From a virus, in IMG/VR virus record IMGVR_UViG_3300030406_000849, positions 1 to 28,035 of that record: 28,035 nucleotides of DNA; one strand, written 5' to 3'. Numbering within the stretch: the first letter of the stretch is position 1; every line of letters begins with the position of its first letter. The notes beneath the pieces were generated by a model. It was not told the origin of the DNA and made no database searches. It saw only the letters and a list, made by a program, of their open reading frames with translations. This document shows, in pieces, positions 1 to 9,070 of the stretch. Made by a program: the position numbers and the translations under genes.

Positions 1-1113
1 TTGTTCATACCTATGGAATGGAACTACGAAGGATTCATTGATTCTTATGGCTTACCTGTATTCGAAACACCCGATGTTGAGACAACAGGACCCCATGGAG
101 ATTATATCGACACAGGGATTATCGAGCATTGGCAAAACGAAGTTGACGGATTAAAACACGATGGAGACGCTTTAAATGAGTTTTATAGACAGTTTCCAAG
201 AACTGAAGAACATGCTTTCAGAGATGAAACTAAAAACAGTATATTTAATTTAGCAAGAATATACGAACAAATAGATTTTAATGAAGAGTTGAATAGCGAT
301 GCGGCTATAACTACTGGTAACTTTCAATGGGTTAATGGTATAAAAGACACAAGAGTTATATTTTATCCTGACACAAAAGGAAGGTTTAAGGTATCATGGG
401 TACCACCTAGTAGATTACAAAATAATATTATATTAAAAAATAATAGAAAATATCCTGGTAATGAGCACATGGGTGCTTTTGGTTGTGATAGTTATGATAT
501 ATCAGGTACAGTTGATGGTAAAGGATCTAAAGGTGCTTTACATGGTTTAACTAAGTTTAGTATGGAAGACTGTCCACCAAGTCAGTTCTTTTTAGAATAT
601 ATAGCTAGACCAGCAACCGCAGAGATGTTTTTTGAAGATGTTTTAATGGCTTTAGTATTTTACGGGATGCCATTACTTGCAGAGAATAATAAACCTCGTC
701 TATTGTATTATTTACGAAGACGTGGTTATAGAGGTTTTTCAATGAATAGACCTGATAAAGTTTGGAATAAATTATCAGTTGCTGAAAAAGAAGTAGGTGG
801 TATACCAAACTCAAGTGAAGATATTAAACAAGCTCATGCAGCTGCTATTGAAATGTATATACAAGAGCACGTTGGTATGAAGTCAGATGGTTCTCACGGT
901 ACAATGTATCTTACAGAAACTTTACAAGACTGGGCTAAGTTTGATATAAACAATAGAACAAAGTACGATGCTACTATAAGTTCTGGTTTAGCTATTATGG
1001 CTTGTAACAGACACTTATATACGCCAAATGCTAATATAGAAAAACAGAAATTAAACATAAGTATTGCCAGATATAAAAACGATGGTAGTATATCAAAACT
1101 AATACAAAATTAA
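1..1113 (+). CDS. terL: Terminase large subunit, C-terminal part (5' end outside window)
   Basis: This is the DNA-packaging motor subunit, of which the end of the ATPase region and the headful/cos nuclease domain are present. The reading frame is open at the first base, so the true start and the Walker motifs lie upstream. The phrase FYRQFPRTEEHAFRD (about residues 62-76) is typical of the linker after the ATPase of phage terminases. The C-terminal RNase H-like nuclease is supported by GCDSYD (D163, D166), an acidic residue E228 in LLAEN, and D323 in YDATISSGLA, spaced as expected for the two-metal acidic site. The stop codon is followed one base later by the portal start, the usual terminase-portal pairing. 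Base composition changes sharply near position 240, from about 45% GC (61-180) to about 23% (241-300). I am confident of the family; the exact catalytic residues are inferred. Confidence 0.88.
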   Translation: MFIPMEWNYEGFIDSYGLPVFETPDVETTGPHGDYIDTGIIEHWQNEVDGLKHDGDALNEFYRQFPRTEEHAFRDETKNSIFNLARIYEQIDFNEELNSDAAITTGNFQWVNGIKDTRVIFYPDTKGRFKVSWVPPSRLQNNIILKNNRKYPGNEHMGAFGCDSYDISGTVDGKGSKGALHGLTKFSMEDCPPSQFFLEYIARPATAEMFFEDVLMALVFYGMPLLAENNKPRLLYYLRRRGYRGFSMNRPDKVWNKLSVAEKEVGGIPNSSEDIKQAHAAAIEMYIQEHVGMKSDGSHGTMYLTETLQDWAKFDINNRTKYDATISSGLAIMACNRHLYTPNANIEKQKLNISIARYKNDGSISKLIQN

Positions 1114-1114
1114 T

Positions 1115-3532
1115 ATGGCTGAGTCAGTTGTAAAAAGTAATTTTCCGAGTCAAATCGCAAGCGATTTAGAAAAGCTGAGTCCAGAGTATGGGCTAGAAGT
1201 GGCTAAAGCCATTGAAAGTGAGTGGTTTGATAGAGATACAGGTGCTAATAGATATTTTAACAATATAAACGAGTTTCATAAACTAAGACTTTATGCTCGT
1301 GGAGAACAATCTGTACAAAAATATAAAGACGAGTTATCTATAAACGGAGACATGTCTTATCTTAATTTAGACTGGAAACCAGTTCCTATTATACCTAAAT
1401 TTGTAGATATAGTAGTAAATGGTATTGCAGAAAGAACCTATGATATAAAAGCATTTTCACAAGATCCTTTTGGTATATCTAAAAGAACTAAATACATGGA
1501 AGGTGTTTTAGCTGATATGAGAACTAAGGAATTAACTAACTTAGCTCAAACAGCATTTGGTATAAGTATCGGTCAATATCCAGAGCCTGAATTACCTGAT
1601 TCAAAAGAAGAATTAGAATTACATATGGCTTTAACTTATAAACAAGCTGTTGAGCTTGCTGAGGAGCAGGCTATAAACACTTTGTTTGAGTCTAACAAGT
1701 ATGAATATACTAAGAAAAGATTTTATTATGATTTAACTGTTTTAGGTATTGGTTGTGTAAAAAATACATTTAATACTTCTGAAGGAGTTAAAATAGAATA
1801 TGTAGATCCAGCTGATATTGTTTATTCACATACAGATTCACCTTATTTTGATGATATATATTATGTAGGTGAAATGAAAACAATACCTGTAAATGAGTTA
1901 AAAAAACAATTTCCAGACTTAGACGAGGATAAATTAAAAGAAATAACAAGTTCTGCTTTATATAAGAAAAGTAGACATATGCATACTCACAATGCTCATC
2001 ACGATAAAATAGATCAAAACCAAGTTCAAGTTTTATATTTTAATTACAAAACATATATGAACGAGGTTTACAAAGTTAAAGAAACAGCTACAGGTTCTGA
2101 TAAAGCTATATTAAAAGATGATCAATTTAATCCACCTGTTAGCGATAACTTTGAAAAAGTAGAAAGATCTTTAGAGGTTTTATATGAAGGTGTTTTAATA
2201 TTAGGCACCGATATATTGTTAAAGTGGGAAATGGCTAGAAATATGATGAGGCCAAAAAGTGATAATTCAAAAGTAAAAATGAATTACGCTATAGTTGCAC
2301 CACGTATGTATCAAGGTGAAATAGATTCTTTAGTAAAACGTATTACAGGTTTTGCTGATATGGTTCAATTAACACATTTAAAGCTACAACAAGTTATGTC
2401 TAGATTAATACCTGATGGTATTTATTTAGATGCTGATGGTTTAGCTGAAATAGATTTAGGTAATGGAACAAACTATAATCCACAAGAAGCACTGAACATG
2501 TTCTTCCAAACTGGTAGTATTATAGGTAGATCTATGACAGGCGATGGTGAAATGAACCCTGGTAAAATACCTATACAAGAAATACAAAGCGGTAGCGGTG
2601 GTCAAAAACTACAAAGTTTAATTAGTACATATAATTATTATTTACAAATGATAAGAGATGTGACCGGATTAAACGAAGCTAGAGACGCTAGTGTACCTGA
2701 TGCTAAGTCTTTAGTAGGTATACAAAAAATGGCAGCTGCTAATAGTAATACTGCTACTAGACATATATTACAAGCTGGATTATTTTTAACAGCTGAAACT
2801 GCTGAGTCTTTATCATTAAGAATTTCTGATATTATAGAATATTCACCAACTAAAGAGGCATTTATACAAAAAATAGGTGCTCATAATGTAGGTACGCTAG
2901 AAGAAATGTCTAACTTACATTTACATGATTTTGGTATATTTATAGAATTATCTCCAGATGAAGAAGAAAAACAAATGCTAGAAAATAATATACAACAAGC
3001 ATTGGCCCAGCAATCAATAGATTTAGAGGATGCAATTGATCTTAGAGAAATTAAAAACGTTAAACTAGCTAATAGATTGTTAAAAATTAAACGTAGAAAG
3101 AAACAAGAAAAAGATCAAAAAATACAACAGCAAAATATGCAGGCTCAGTCACAAGCTAACGCTCAACAGCAACAAGCTGCTGCAGAAGCTGAAGTACAAA
3201 AACAACAAGCGTTAACTCAAAATAATATTGCTTTTGAAGAAGCTAAAGATGCAATTGAAGAAAGAAAGCAAATGAGAGAAATGCAAATGAAAAAAGATTT
3301 AATGGATCACGAGTTTCAATTAAACATGCAATTAAAAAGAGTTGAAGCTGATGCATTAGCTAGCAAAGAATCTATGAAGGAAGATAGAAAAGATGAACGT
3401 ACTAGAATACAAGCATCTCAACAATCTGAATTAATAGATCAAAGAAAAAAAGATAAAGCACCTAAAAAGTTTGAATCAAAAGGTAACGATGGATTAGGTG
3501 GTTTTGATCTAGGTCAATTTATGCCTAGATAA
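1115..3532 (+). CDS. Portal protein (P22/crAss-like, 805 aa)
   Basis: This protein should form the dodecameric ring at the capsid vertex through which DNA enters and leaves. The length of 805 residues matches the long portals of P22-like and crAss-like phages rather than the 450-550 residues of many siphophages. The region around residues 225-260 (YVDPADIVYSHTD, then FDDIYYVGEMK) is the characteristic portal wing segment. The C-terminal third (about residues 630-790) is rich in Gln, Lys and Glu and predicted helical, with a Gln-rich run near residues 670-710. This would suit a P22-type barrel extending into the capsid. The start lies one base after the terminase stop, with no Shine-Dalgarno sequence. 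The first 120 bases are GC-richer (about 41%) than most of the gene. The call rests on family resemblance, length and gene order. Confidence 0.9.
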   Translation: MAESVVKSNFPSQIASDLEKLSPEYGLEVAKAIESEWFDRDTGANRYFNNINEFHKLRLYARGEQSVQKYKDELSINGDMSYLNLDWKPVPIIPKFVDIVVNGIAERTYDIKAFSQDPFGISKRTKYMEGVLADMRTKELTNLAQTAFGISIGQYPEPELPDSKEELELHMALTYKQAVELAEEQAINTLFESNKYEYTKKRFYYDLTVLGIGCVKNTFNTSEGVKIEYVDPADIVYSHTDSPYFDDIYYVGEMKTIPVNELKKQFPDLDEDKLKEITSSALYKKSRHMHTHNAHHDKIDQNQVQVLYFNYKTYMNEVYKVKETATGSDKAILKDDQFNPPVSDNFEKVERSLEVLYEGVLILGTDILLKWEMARNMMRPKSDNSKVKMNYAIVAPRMYQGEIDSLVKRITGFADMVQLTHLKLQQVMSRLIPDGIYLDADGLAEIDLGNGTNYNPQEALNMFFQTGSIIGRSMTGDGEMNPGKIPIQEIQSGSGGQKLQSLISTYNYYLQMIRDVTGLNEARDASVPDAKSLVGIQKMAAANSNTATRHILQAGLFLTAETAESLSLRISDIIEYSPTKEAFIQKIGAHNVGTLEEMSNLHLHDFGIFIELSPDEEEKQMLENNIQQALAQQSIDLEDAIDLREIKNVKLANRLLKIKRRKKQEKDQKIQQQNMQAQSQANAQQQQAAAEAEVQKQQALTQNNIAFEEAKDAIEERKQMREMQMKKDLMDHEFQLNMQLKRVEADALASKESMKEDRKDERTRIQASQQSELIDQRKKDKAPKKFESKGNDGLGGFDLGQFMPR

Positions 3533-3557
3533 TTGTTTAATTATATAATATTATATT

Positions 3558-4775
3558 ATGGAAGAAAAAAATGAAAAACCAGTAGTAGAAACTACTGAGC
3601 AAAAAGACATACCACAGGAAACTGGTAAGTTGAAAGCTAAAAAGCCTAAAAATTTAGGTAAAGTTAATGAACCTACCGTAGCAAAAGTTGATATGGCAAA
3701 GGTTGAAGAAAAACAACAAGAAGCTACTGAAGAAGTGGCTAAAGTTGATTTATCTGACGATAAAAAAGAAGAAGTTGTAGAAGAAGTTAAAGAAACTGTA
3801 GAAGATGTTAAGGAAGAAGAAACTCCTGTAATAGAAGAAATAGTAGACGAAGAAACTTCTGAGCAAAAAGAAGAAGAAACTGTAGAGGAGGTAAAAGAAC
3901 AAGTTGAAGAAGCTGTACAAGAAGCTCAACAAACTGGTGAACCTTTACCGGAAAACATACAGAAAGTTGTAGATTTTATGAAAGAAACTGGTGGTAGTTT
4001 AGAAGACTATGTTAGTTTAAATAAAGATTATTCTAGTTTTGATGAAGCATCTTTATTAAGAGAATACTACAAGCAAACAAAACCTCATTTATCTAGTGAT
4101 GAAGTTGATTTCATGTTAGAAGATCAATTTTCATATGACGAAAACTCTGATGATGAGCGTGATATTAAAAGAAAAAAATTGGCGTTAAAGGAGCAAGTTG
4201 CGAACGCTAAGTCCCACTTAGACGGGCTAAAGTCTAAATATTACGAAGAAATCAAAGCTGGAAGTAAACTGCTCCCAGAGCAACAGAAAGCAATTGATTT
4301 TTTCAATCGTTACAATAAAGAAGCTGAACAGAATCAAAAACTTCTTGACAGACAGCAAAACGTTTTCAACAAAAAGACTAATGAAGTCTTTAACGAAAAG
4401 TTCAAAGGTTTTGAATTTAACGTAGGTGAAAAAAAGTATAGGTTTAATGTTAAGAATGCAGATGAGGTAAAGCAACAACAAAGTAGTATTGATAATTTTG
4501 TTTCTAAATTTTTAGGCAAAGACAATACTATAGATAATGCTAAAGATTATCATAAATCGTTGTTTACCGCTATGAATCCAGATGCTGTGGCTAGACACTT
4601 TTATGAACAAGGAAAAGCTGATGCTATTAAAGATAGTGTTGCTAAATCTAAGAACATTAACATGGATCCTAGAGCACAACACTCAACTAGTAAATCAGAA
4701 TTTGTTGACGGTATAAAAGTTAGACACGTAACTGGTAGTTCTGCTAGTGACTTTAAAGTGCGAATTAAAAAATAA
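3558..4775 (+). CDS. Acidic scaffold-like protein between portal and capsid genes (405 aa)
   Basis: This is a probable capsid assembly scaffold, based on position between portal and major capsid genes, strongly polar composition and predicted helices. Residues 1-130 are a low-complexity tract dominated by Glu, Val and Lys, with imperfect repeats of the type EEVKE. Residues 135-220 look like a small folded helical segment (LPENIQKVVDFMKETGG). Residues 210-300 are probable coiled coil. The C-terminus is basic (FKVRIKK), which would fit the capsid-binding helix of known scaffolds. I see no protease motif, so a fused maturation protease is not supported. A patch at 4181-4290 has about 45% GC and codons (TCC, GGG, CTC) unusual for this genome. 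It could instead be a minor head protein; the scaffold role is inferred from context. Confidence 0.62.
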   Translation: MEEKNEKPVVETTEQKDIPQETGKLKAKKPKNLGKVNEPTVAKVDMAKVEEKQQEATEEVAKVDLSDDKKEEVVEEVKETVEDVKEEETPVIEEIVDEETSEQKEEETVEEVKEQVEEAVQEAQQTGEPLPENIQKVVDFMKETGGSLEDYVSLNKDYSSFDEASLLREYYKQTKPHLSSDEVDFMLEDQFSYDENSDDERDIKRKKLALKEQVANAKSHLDGLKSKYYEEIKAGSKLLPEQQKAIDFFNRYNKEAEQNQKLLDRQQNVFNKKTNEVFNEKFKGFEFNVGEKKYRFNVKNADEVKQQQSSIDNFVSKFLGKDNTIDNAKDYHKSLFTAMNPDAVARHFYEQGKADAIKDSVAKSKNINMDPRAQHSTSKSEFVDGIKVRHVTGSSASDFKVRIKK

Positions 4776-4802
4776 AGTTTAACATATTAAAAATTAGAAA
4801 TT

Positions 4803-6308
4803 ATGCCTTTTCAAAATTCCGGGGCTGGAACAGCCCTAGCAAATTTGACTCCGCGACCTACTCAGATTACAGCATGGGATAACTATATGTCATTTGACTC
4901 TGCTTCAGGTGGTGGAACATTCTTACAGCAATTTCTACCTGAAATTTATGAAAAAGAAGTCGAAAGATATGGTAAAAGAACTGTATCTGGTTTCTTAAAA
5001 ATGGTAGGTGCTGAAATGCCTTTAGCTTCTGATCAAGTAATTTGGTCTGAGCAAGGTAGATTACATATCGCTTATGATGACAACGTTTCAGGTGAAGTCT
5101 GTAACATTGTTGTTGCTGCTGATAATACAATCGCTTTACCAACTGGACACCAAGTTCAAGTTAACGATACTATTATCGTTAGAAACTTGACACAACCGGC
5201 AAGACCAGTTATGAAAGCTAGAGTTAGTGCAGTTAATGGATCTGGTGGTGCGCCTGCTTCAGGTATCGTTGCTCTTCCTTACGCTACTAACGATTTTGCA
5301 GATACTGGTTTCCAATACGCAAATGGAGATAACTTAGCGTTATTTGTTTATGGTAACGAATTCGCAAAAGGATCTGCTAACTTAACAAGATCTATGGACG
5401 CGAGTTTTACTCAGTTCTCTAACAGACCAATGATCATTAGAGATAGATATTCTGTTTCTGGTTCTAACACTGCTCAAATCGGTTGGGTTGAAGTTACTAC
5501 TGAAAACGGAGCTTCTGGTTACTTATGGTACTTAAAGTCTGAAGCAGAAACTAGATTAAGATTCGAAGATTACCTAGAGATGGCAATGATCGAGGCTGAA
5601 GAAGTTGAGTCTGGTTCTGCTATTACTGGAGTATCTGGTTCACAAGGTTTATTTGACGCTCTAGAATCTAGAGGTTTAGTATTTACAGGAACTGATTTTG
5701 ATGTACAACAAGCTTTAAACTCTGCTGCAGGACCAGGTGGTACTCCAGGAGCTCAAGCTTACGTATCTCAAACTGGTTTAGCTGAATTTGATACTATTCT
5801 TCAAGAATTAGATAGTCAAGGTGCTATTGAAGAAAACATGATGTTCTTAGATAGAGGAACTTCTCTTGAAATTGACAACATGCTTGCTTCTCAAAACTCT
5901 GCAGTAGTTGGTGGATCATCTTACGGTGTATTTAATAACTCTGAAGATATGGCGTTAAATTTAGGTTTCTCTGGTTTCAGAAGAGGTTCTTATGACTTCT
6001 ACAAAACTGACTGGAAATACTTAAATGACTCTGTAACAAGAGGAAACTTCAGCGACGTTGAAGGTCTTATCGTACCAGCTGGTACTTCTACTGTATATGA
6101 CGAAAGCTTAGGTAAAAACATAGCTAGACCGTTCTTACACGTTAGATATAGAGCTTCAGAAGCAGATGATAGAAAGATGAAATCATGGATTACTGGTTCA
6201 GTAGGTGGTAACTACACTTCTGACGAAGATGCTATGAATGTAAACTTCTTATCAGAAAGATGTTTATGTGTTCAAGCTGCGAATAACTTCGTATTATTGA
6301 AATCATAA
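4803..6308 (+). CDS. Major capsid protein (501 aa)
   Basis: This is the probable HK97-fold shell protein. It follows the scaffold gene, has the length usual for crAss-like and marine podophage capsid proteins, and is followed by a strong terminator. The N-terminus (residues 1-75) resembles the N-arm and E-loop region. Residues 75-190 are Val/Gly/Asn-rich and beta-like, suggesting an inserted surface domain. The stretch FSNRPMIIRDRYSVSGS starting near residue 205 is a typical junction in this capsid type. Codon choice differs from its neighbours: isoleucine is almost always ATC or ATT (one ATA seen), and AAC, TTC, GAC and TAC are frequent. The other genes favour ATA, AAT and TTT. This fits selection for very high expression. 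The leader is A-rich (AAAAATTAGAAATT) without Shine-Dalgarno. The fold is inferred, not shown. Confidence 0.87.
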   Translation: MPFQNSGAGTALANLTPRPTQITAWDNYMSFDSASGGGTFLQQFLPEIYEKEVERYGKRTVSGFLKMVGAEMPLASDQVIWSEQGRLHIAYDDNVSGEVCNIVVAADNTIALPTGHQVQVNDTIIVRNLTQPARPVMKARVSAVNGSGGAPASGIVALPYATNDFADTGFQYANGDNLALFVYGNEFAKGSANLTRSMDASFTQFSNRPMIIRDRYSVSGSNTAQIGWVEVTTENGASGYLWYLKSEAETRLRFEDYLEMAMIEAEEVESGSAITGVSGSQGLFDALESRGLVFTGTDFDVQQALNSAAGPGGTPGAQAYVSQTGLAEFDTILQELDSQGAIEENMMFLDRGTSLEIDNMLASQNSAVVGGSSYGVFNNSEDMALNLGFSGFRRGSYDFYKTDWKYLNDSVTRGNFSDVEGLIVPAGTSTVYDESLGKNIARPFLHVRYRASEADDRKMKSWITGSVGGNYTSDEDAMNVNFLSERCLCVQAANNFVLLKS

Positions 6309-6319
6309 CAATTATTATT

Positions 6320-6360
6320 AAAAGCAAAGGGAGCTTCGGCTCCCTCGGCTTTTATTTATT
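6320..6360 (+). terminator. Intrinsic terminator after the capsid gene
   Basis: GGGAGC (6329-6334), a TTCG tetraloop and GCTCCC (6339-6344) form a perfect stem. It is extended by A6328-T6345 and, beyond a small internal loop, by AAAAGC (6320-6325) pairing with GCTTTT (6348-6353). A T-rich tail follows. The UUCG loop closed by C-G is especially stable. It lies 11 bases after the capsid stop and would end or attenuate the head-gene transcript, raising capsid mRNA over downstream genes. Confidence 0.88.
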
Positions 6361-6380
6361 AACTTTTATTATATTATATC

Positions 6381-7121
6381 ATGGAAAAAACACAATTAAA
6401 AGACCAATTATGGGTCTTAAAAGGTAAAAAACAACCGTTAATAACGGTTATACAATCAAGGCATACTAGAAATAAACCTCTATTATATTTTGATGAAGAA
6501 AAGGGTTACAATAGAGAATTAAGATACGCAACAAATCAAAGATCTCCTTTTGCCGATGAGCAAATAGGATCATGTACTTTAGGACACATTGTATTTAGAA
6601 ATGGAAAATTATTTGTAGAAGGCAAAAAACCAAATTTACAAAAGTTTCTAGCACTTCACCCTAAAAACAATGATTTGTTTGAGCTATACGATGCTGTCGA
6701 AGAAGCTCAAGATGAAACAGCTTGGATAAATGCACAACTTGACGCTATGAATATGGCTAGAGAGTTAGATATAGAGCATTTAGAAGCTATATTAAGAGTA
6801 GAGTACGGTAATAAGGTATCAGAGATGAGTTCTAAGGAGCTTAAAAGAGATGCTTTGGTATTTGCTCAAAAACAACCATTAAACTTCTTAGCGTTAGCTA
6901 AAGACGATAATGTAGAAATCAGAAACTTTGGTGTAAAAGCTGTAGAAGCTGGTGTTATTGAATTATCTTCAGATCAAAGAACGTTTAAATGGAAATCAAA
7001 TGGTAGAAAACTAATGACTGTTCCTTTTGACGAACATCCTTATTCTGCTTTAGCCGCTTGGTTTAAAACAGACGAAGGCTTAGAAATCTACAAAGCAATA
7101 GAAAAAAAGATTAAAAAATAA
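6381..7121 (+). CDS. Conserved phage protein of unknown function (246 aa), isolated between two hairpins
   Basis: I do not recognise a function. The N-terminal half (residues 1-100) is beta-rich and basic, with YFDEEKGYNRELRYATNQ near residues 41-58 and LQKFLALHPKNND near 87-99. I associate such phrases with marine phage structural clusters but cannot name a family. Residues 105-175 are predicted helical, and the C-terminus (GRKLMTVPFDEHPYSALAAW, then a short helix) is compact. There is no signal peptide or membrane segment. The gene sits between the capsid and connector genes and is bounded by a terminator upstream and a second hairpin downstream, so it may be on its own transcript. A head-decorating or head-completion protein, or a nucleic-acid-binding protein, are possible. 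The start has an AT-rich leader (TATATTATATC). Confidence 0.72.
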   Translation: MEKTQLKDQLWVLKGKKQPLITVIQSRHTRNKPLLYFDEEKGYNRELRYATNQRSPFADEQIGSCTLGHIVFRNGKLFVEGKKPNLQKFLALHPKNNDLFELYDAVEEAQDETAWINAQLDAMNMARELDIEHLEAILRVEYGNKVSEMSSKELKRDALVFAQKQPLNFLALAKDDNVEIRNFGVKAVEAGVIELSSDQRTFKWKSNGRKLMTVPFDEHPYSALAAWFKTDEGLEIYKAIEKKIKK

Positions 7122-7135
7122 TTAATCACTTATAG

Positions 7136-7175
7136 AGGTAACCATCTCTATGAGGTGGTTACTTACTATAAATAA
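7136..7175 (+). terminator. Stem-loop, possible second terminator
   Basis: GTAACCATCT (7138-7147) pairs with AGGTGGTTAC (7153-7162) around the loop CTATG, with one G-T pair. It can be lengthened by two more pairs to 7136 and 7164. The following sequence (ACTATAAATAAAA) is AT-rich but has no continuous T run, so termination is less certain than at the capsid hairpin. It may instead be an RNA-processing or mRNA-stabilising structure ahead of the connector genes. Confidence 0.5.
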
Positions 7176-7183
7176 AAGAAATT

Positions 7184-7963
7184 ATGGCGGTAAACATAGA
7201 TACTGTATATCAAAGAGTACAAGCTATAGCAAATAAAGAACAAAGAGGTTATATAACACCACAAGAATTTAATTTATTAGCTAACCAAGCTCAAATGGAT
7301 ATATTTGAACAATATTTTTATGATCAAAACGAACATGGTAGAAGACCTAGTAATGATACTACGTATTCTGACATGTTAGATTTATTAGAAGAAAAAATTG
7401 ATCATTTTGAAAGATATAGACAACAAGTTACTATGTCTACAGCAACTGGTGAAGAAGGATTGGGTACTTTACCATCATATTATAGATTAGGTGAGTTATA
7501 TTACAAAAAAGGTGCTGACTATTACGAAATAGAAAACGTTACTCAAAACGAAATACATCATTATCAAAGATCACCATTAACTGCACCAACAGCCACAAGA
7601 CCAATGTATGTTAGGCATAGCGCTGTAACAGCAACAGGTCAAACAGGCACTACACTAAACGAAATTCCACTAGCTAGAACAATACAAGTTTATCCTATTA
7701 CAATTACTGGTGATGTATATTGTAATTATATAGCTAGACCACAAACAGTTAACTGGAACTATACTCTAGTTAACGGTTATCCACTATATAACGCTACAGA
7801 AAGCGGTACCAGTGGCACAAGACATTTTGAGCTACATCAATCTGAAGAAACTGAATTAGTTATAAAAATATTAGCATTAGCTGGTATAACATTAAATGAT
7901 GCTAATTTAGTTACACTTGCTGCTCAAGAAGATGTAAGAAACGAAACACAGAAAAAACAATAA
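7184..7963 (+). CDS. Head-tail connector/ring-like structural protein (259 aa)
   Basis: This is a likely neck or tail-ring protein, judged from position between head genes and the stabilisation protein gene, and from an N-terminus (YITPQEFNLLANQAQMDIFE, residues 23-42) that I associate with structural proteins of marine and crAss-like podophages. The N-terminal 80 residues are helical and polar. The middle and C-terminal parts contain beta-rich segments such as LARTIQVYPITITGDVYCNYIARP (about residues 163-186), consistent with a tail-tube or ring sandwich. There is no membrane segment. The stop is followed after three bases by the next gene, so the two are translated as a pair. The exact ring position is not determinable from sequence alone. 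Confidence 0.66.
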   Translation: MAVNIDTVYQRVQAIANKEQRGYITPQEFNLLANQAQMDIFEQYFYDQNEHGRRPSNDTTYSDMLDLLEEKIDHFERYRQQVTMSTATGEEGLGTLPSYYRLGELYYKKGADYYEIENVTQNEIHHYQRSPLTAPTATRPMYVRHSAVTATGQTGTTLNEIPLARTIQVYPITITGDVYCNYIARPQTVNWNYTLVNGYPLYNATESGTSGTRHFELHQSEETELVIKILALAGITLNDANLVTLAAQEDVRNETQKKQ

Positions 7964-7966
7964 GCC

Positions 7967-9070
7967 ATGCCATTATTCACAGGAACACAACAACAATATT
8001 ACGATAATAGCCAAAGCTTTACTGCTACAGCAAACCAAACTGTATTTACTTTAACTTTTAATCCTTTACCTGCATTAGAAACTGAATTTGTAGTTTTTGT
8101 TAACGGTGATCAGATTAATAGTAATACATATTCTTATGCTGGTAACACTGGTGGTAGTGCTGGTCAATTAACATTACCAGCTCAAGCAGCAGGTAATATT
8201 GTGTTAGTAAGGCAAACAACAGAAAATGAATTATTAGGTAACTATCAATATATTGGTTTAAATGAATTGGTTAATAACTTTATAATAAGTTATGTTGGTG
8301 AAGAAAAATTAATAACTAAAGTAAAAAGAGCTGATGTAATATTCCATGCATCAAGAGGTATTGCTGAACTAAGTTATGATACATTAAGATCTCATAAATC
8401 CCAGGAAATAGAATTACCACCAAGTTTAAAAATGAAATTACCACATGACTATGTTAACTATGTTAAGATATGTTATGCTGACAACAATGGTGTAGAAAGA
8501 TTATTATATCCTTCAAGAAAAACAAGTAACCCAACAGCTTTATTACAAAGTGATGATTACGAATATTTATTTAATGAAGACGGAACACTTTTAAACGCTT
8601 TTGAATCTGATACTTGGGTTAATTATCAATCGTCTGATAGAGCTTTAACTGACCCACAATATACTAGTGCTGATGATTATGATGATGATAAACTTATATT
8701 TGAAGGTAAAAGATATGGTTTAGATCCAGAGTTTGCTCAAGCAAACGGTATATTCTATATTGATCAAAACAAAGGTTTTATACACTTCAGTAGTAATATG
8801 GTTGGTAAAATAATAACTTTAAAATACATAAGTGATAGCTTGGGTACTGAAGATGAAAAATTAGTACATAAATTTGCTGAAGAAGCAATATATAAACATA
8901 TAGCTCATGCAATAATTGCTACAAGAGCTAATATGCCTGAATATCTTGTTCAAAGATTTAAAAGAGAACGCTATGCTGCTATTAGAAACGCTAAATTAAG
9001 ATTATCTAACTTTAAGTCAGAAGAAATAGCACAAGTAATGAGAGGTAAATCTAAACAAATAAAACACTAG
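7967..9070 (+). CDS. Ring/tail tubular-like structural protein with fused fibre-like N-terminal module (367 aa)
   Basis: Two parts are visible. Residues about 15-85 resemble the beta-rich head module found at the start of T7-like tail fibres: QSFTATANQTVFTLTF, then VVFVNGDQI, then a TLPA...NIVLVRQT strand pair. Residues 95-367 match a connector/tail tubular type I know from marine phages, with LPPSLKMKLPHDYVNY (residues 150-165) as its most recognisable segment. The protein would sit at the neck, and the N-terminal module could be a fibre dock or trimming domain. The gene ends with TAG directly followed by in-frame TAA, the only TAG stop among the complete genes here. The next start follows immediately, so translational coupling is likely. 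Family placement is from memory; the domain split is seen in the sequence. Confidence 0.7.
   Translation: MPLFTGTQQQYYDNSQSFTATANQTVFTLTFNPLPALETEFVVFVNGDQINSNTYSYAGNTGGSAGQLTLPAQAAGNIVLVRQTTENELLGNYQYIGLNELVNNFIISYVGEEKLITKVKRADVIFHASRGIAELSYDTLRSHKSQEIELPPSLKMKLPHDYVNYVKICYADNNGVERLLYPSRKTSNPTALLQSDDYEYLFNEDGTLLNAFESDTWVNYQSSDRALTDPQYTSADDYDDDKLIFEGKRYGLDPEFAQANGIFYIDQNKGFIHFSSNMVGKIITLKYISDSLGTEDEKLVHKFAEEAIYKHIAHAIIATRANMPEYLVQRFKRERYAAIRNAKLRLSNFKSEEIAQVMRGKSKQIKH

Noticed and set aside
4207-4221. CTAAGT-CCC-ACTTAG inverted repeat inside the scaffold gene
   Set aside because: Six-base stem within coding sequence, expected by chance in a window this long, with no T tract.
3558-4775. Maturation protease fused to the scaffold
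   Set aside because: No Ser-His or Ser-Lys protease signature or folded N-terminal domain is visible; the N-terminus is low-complexity acidic sequence.
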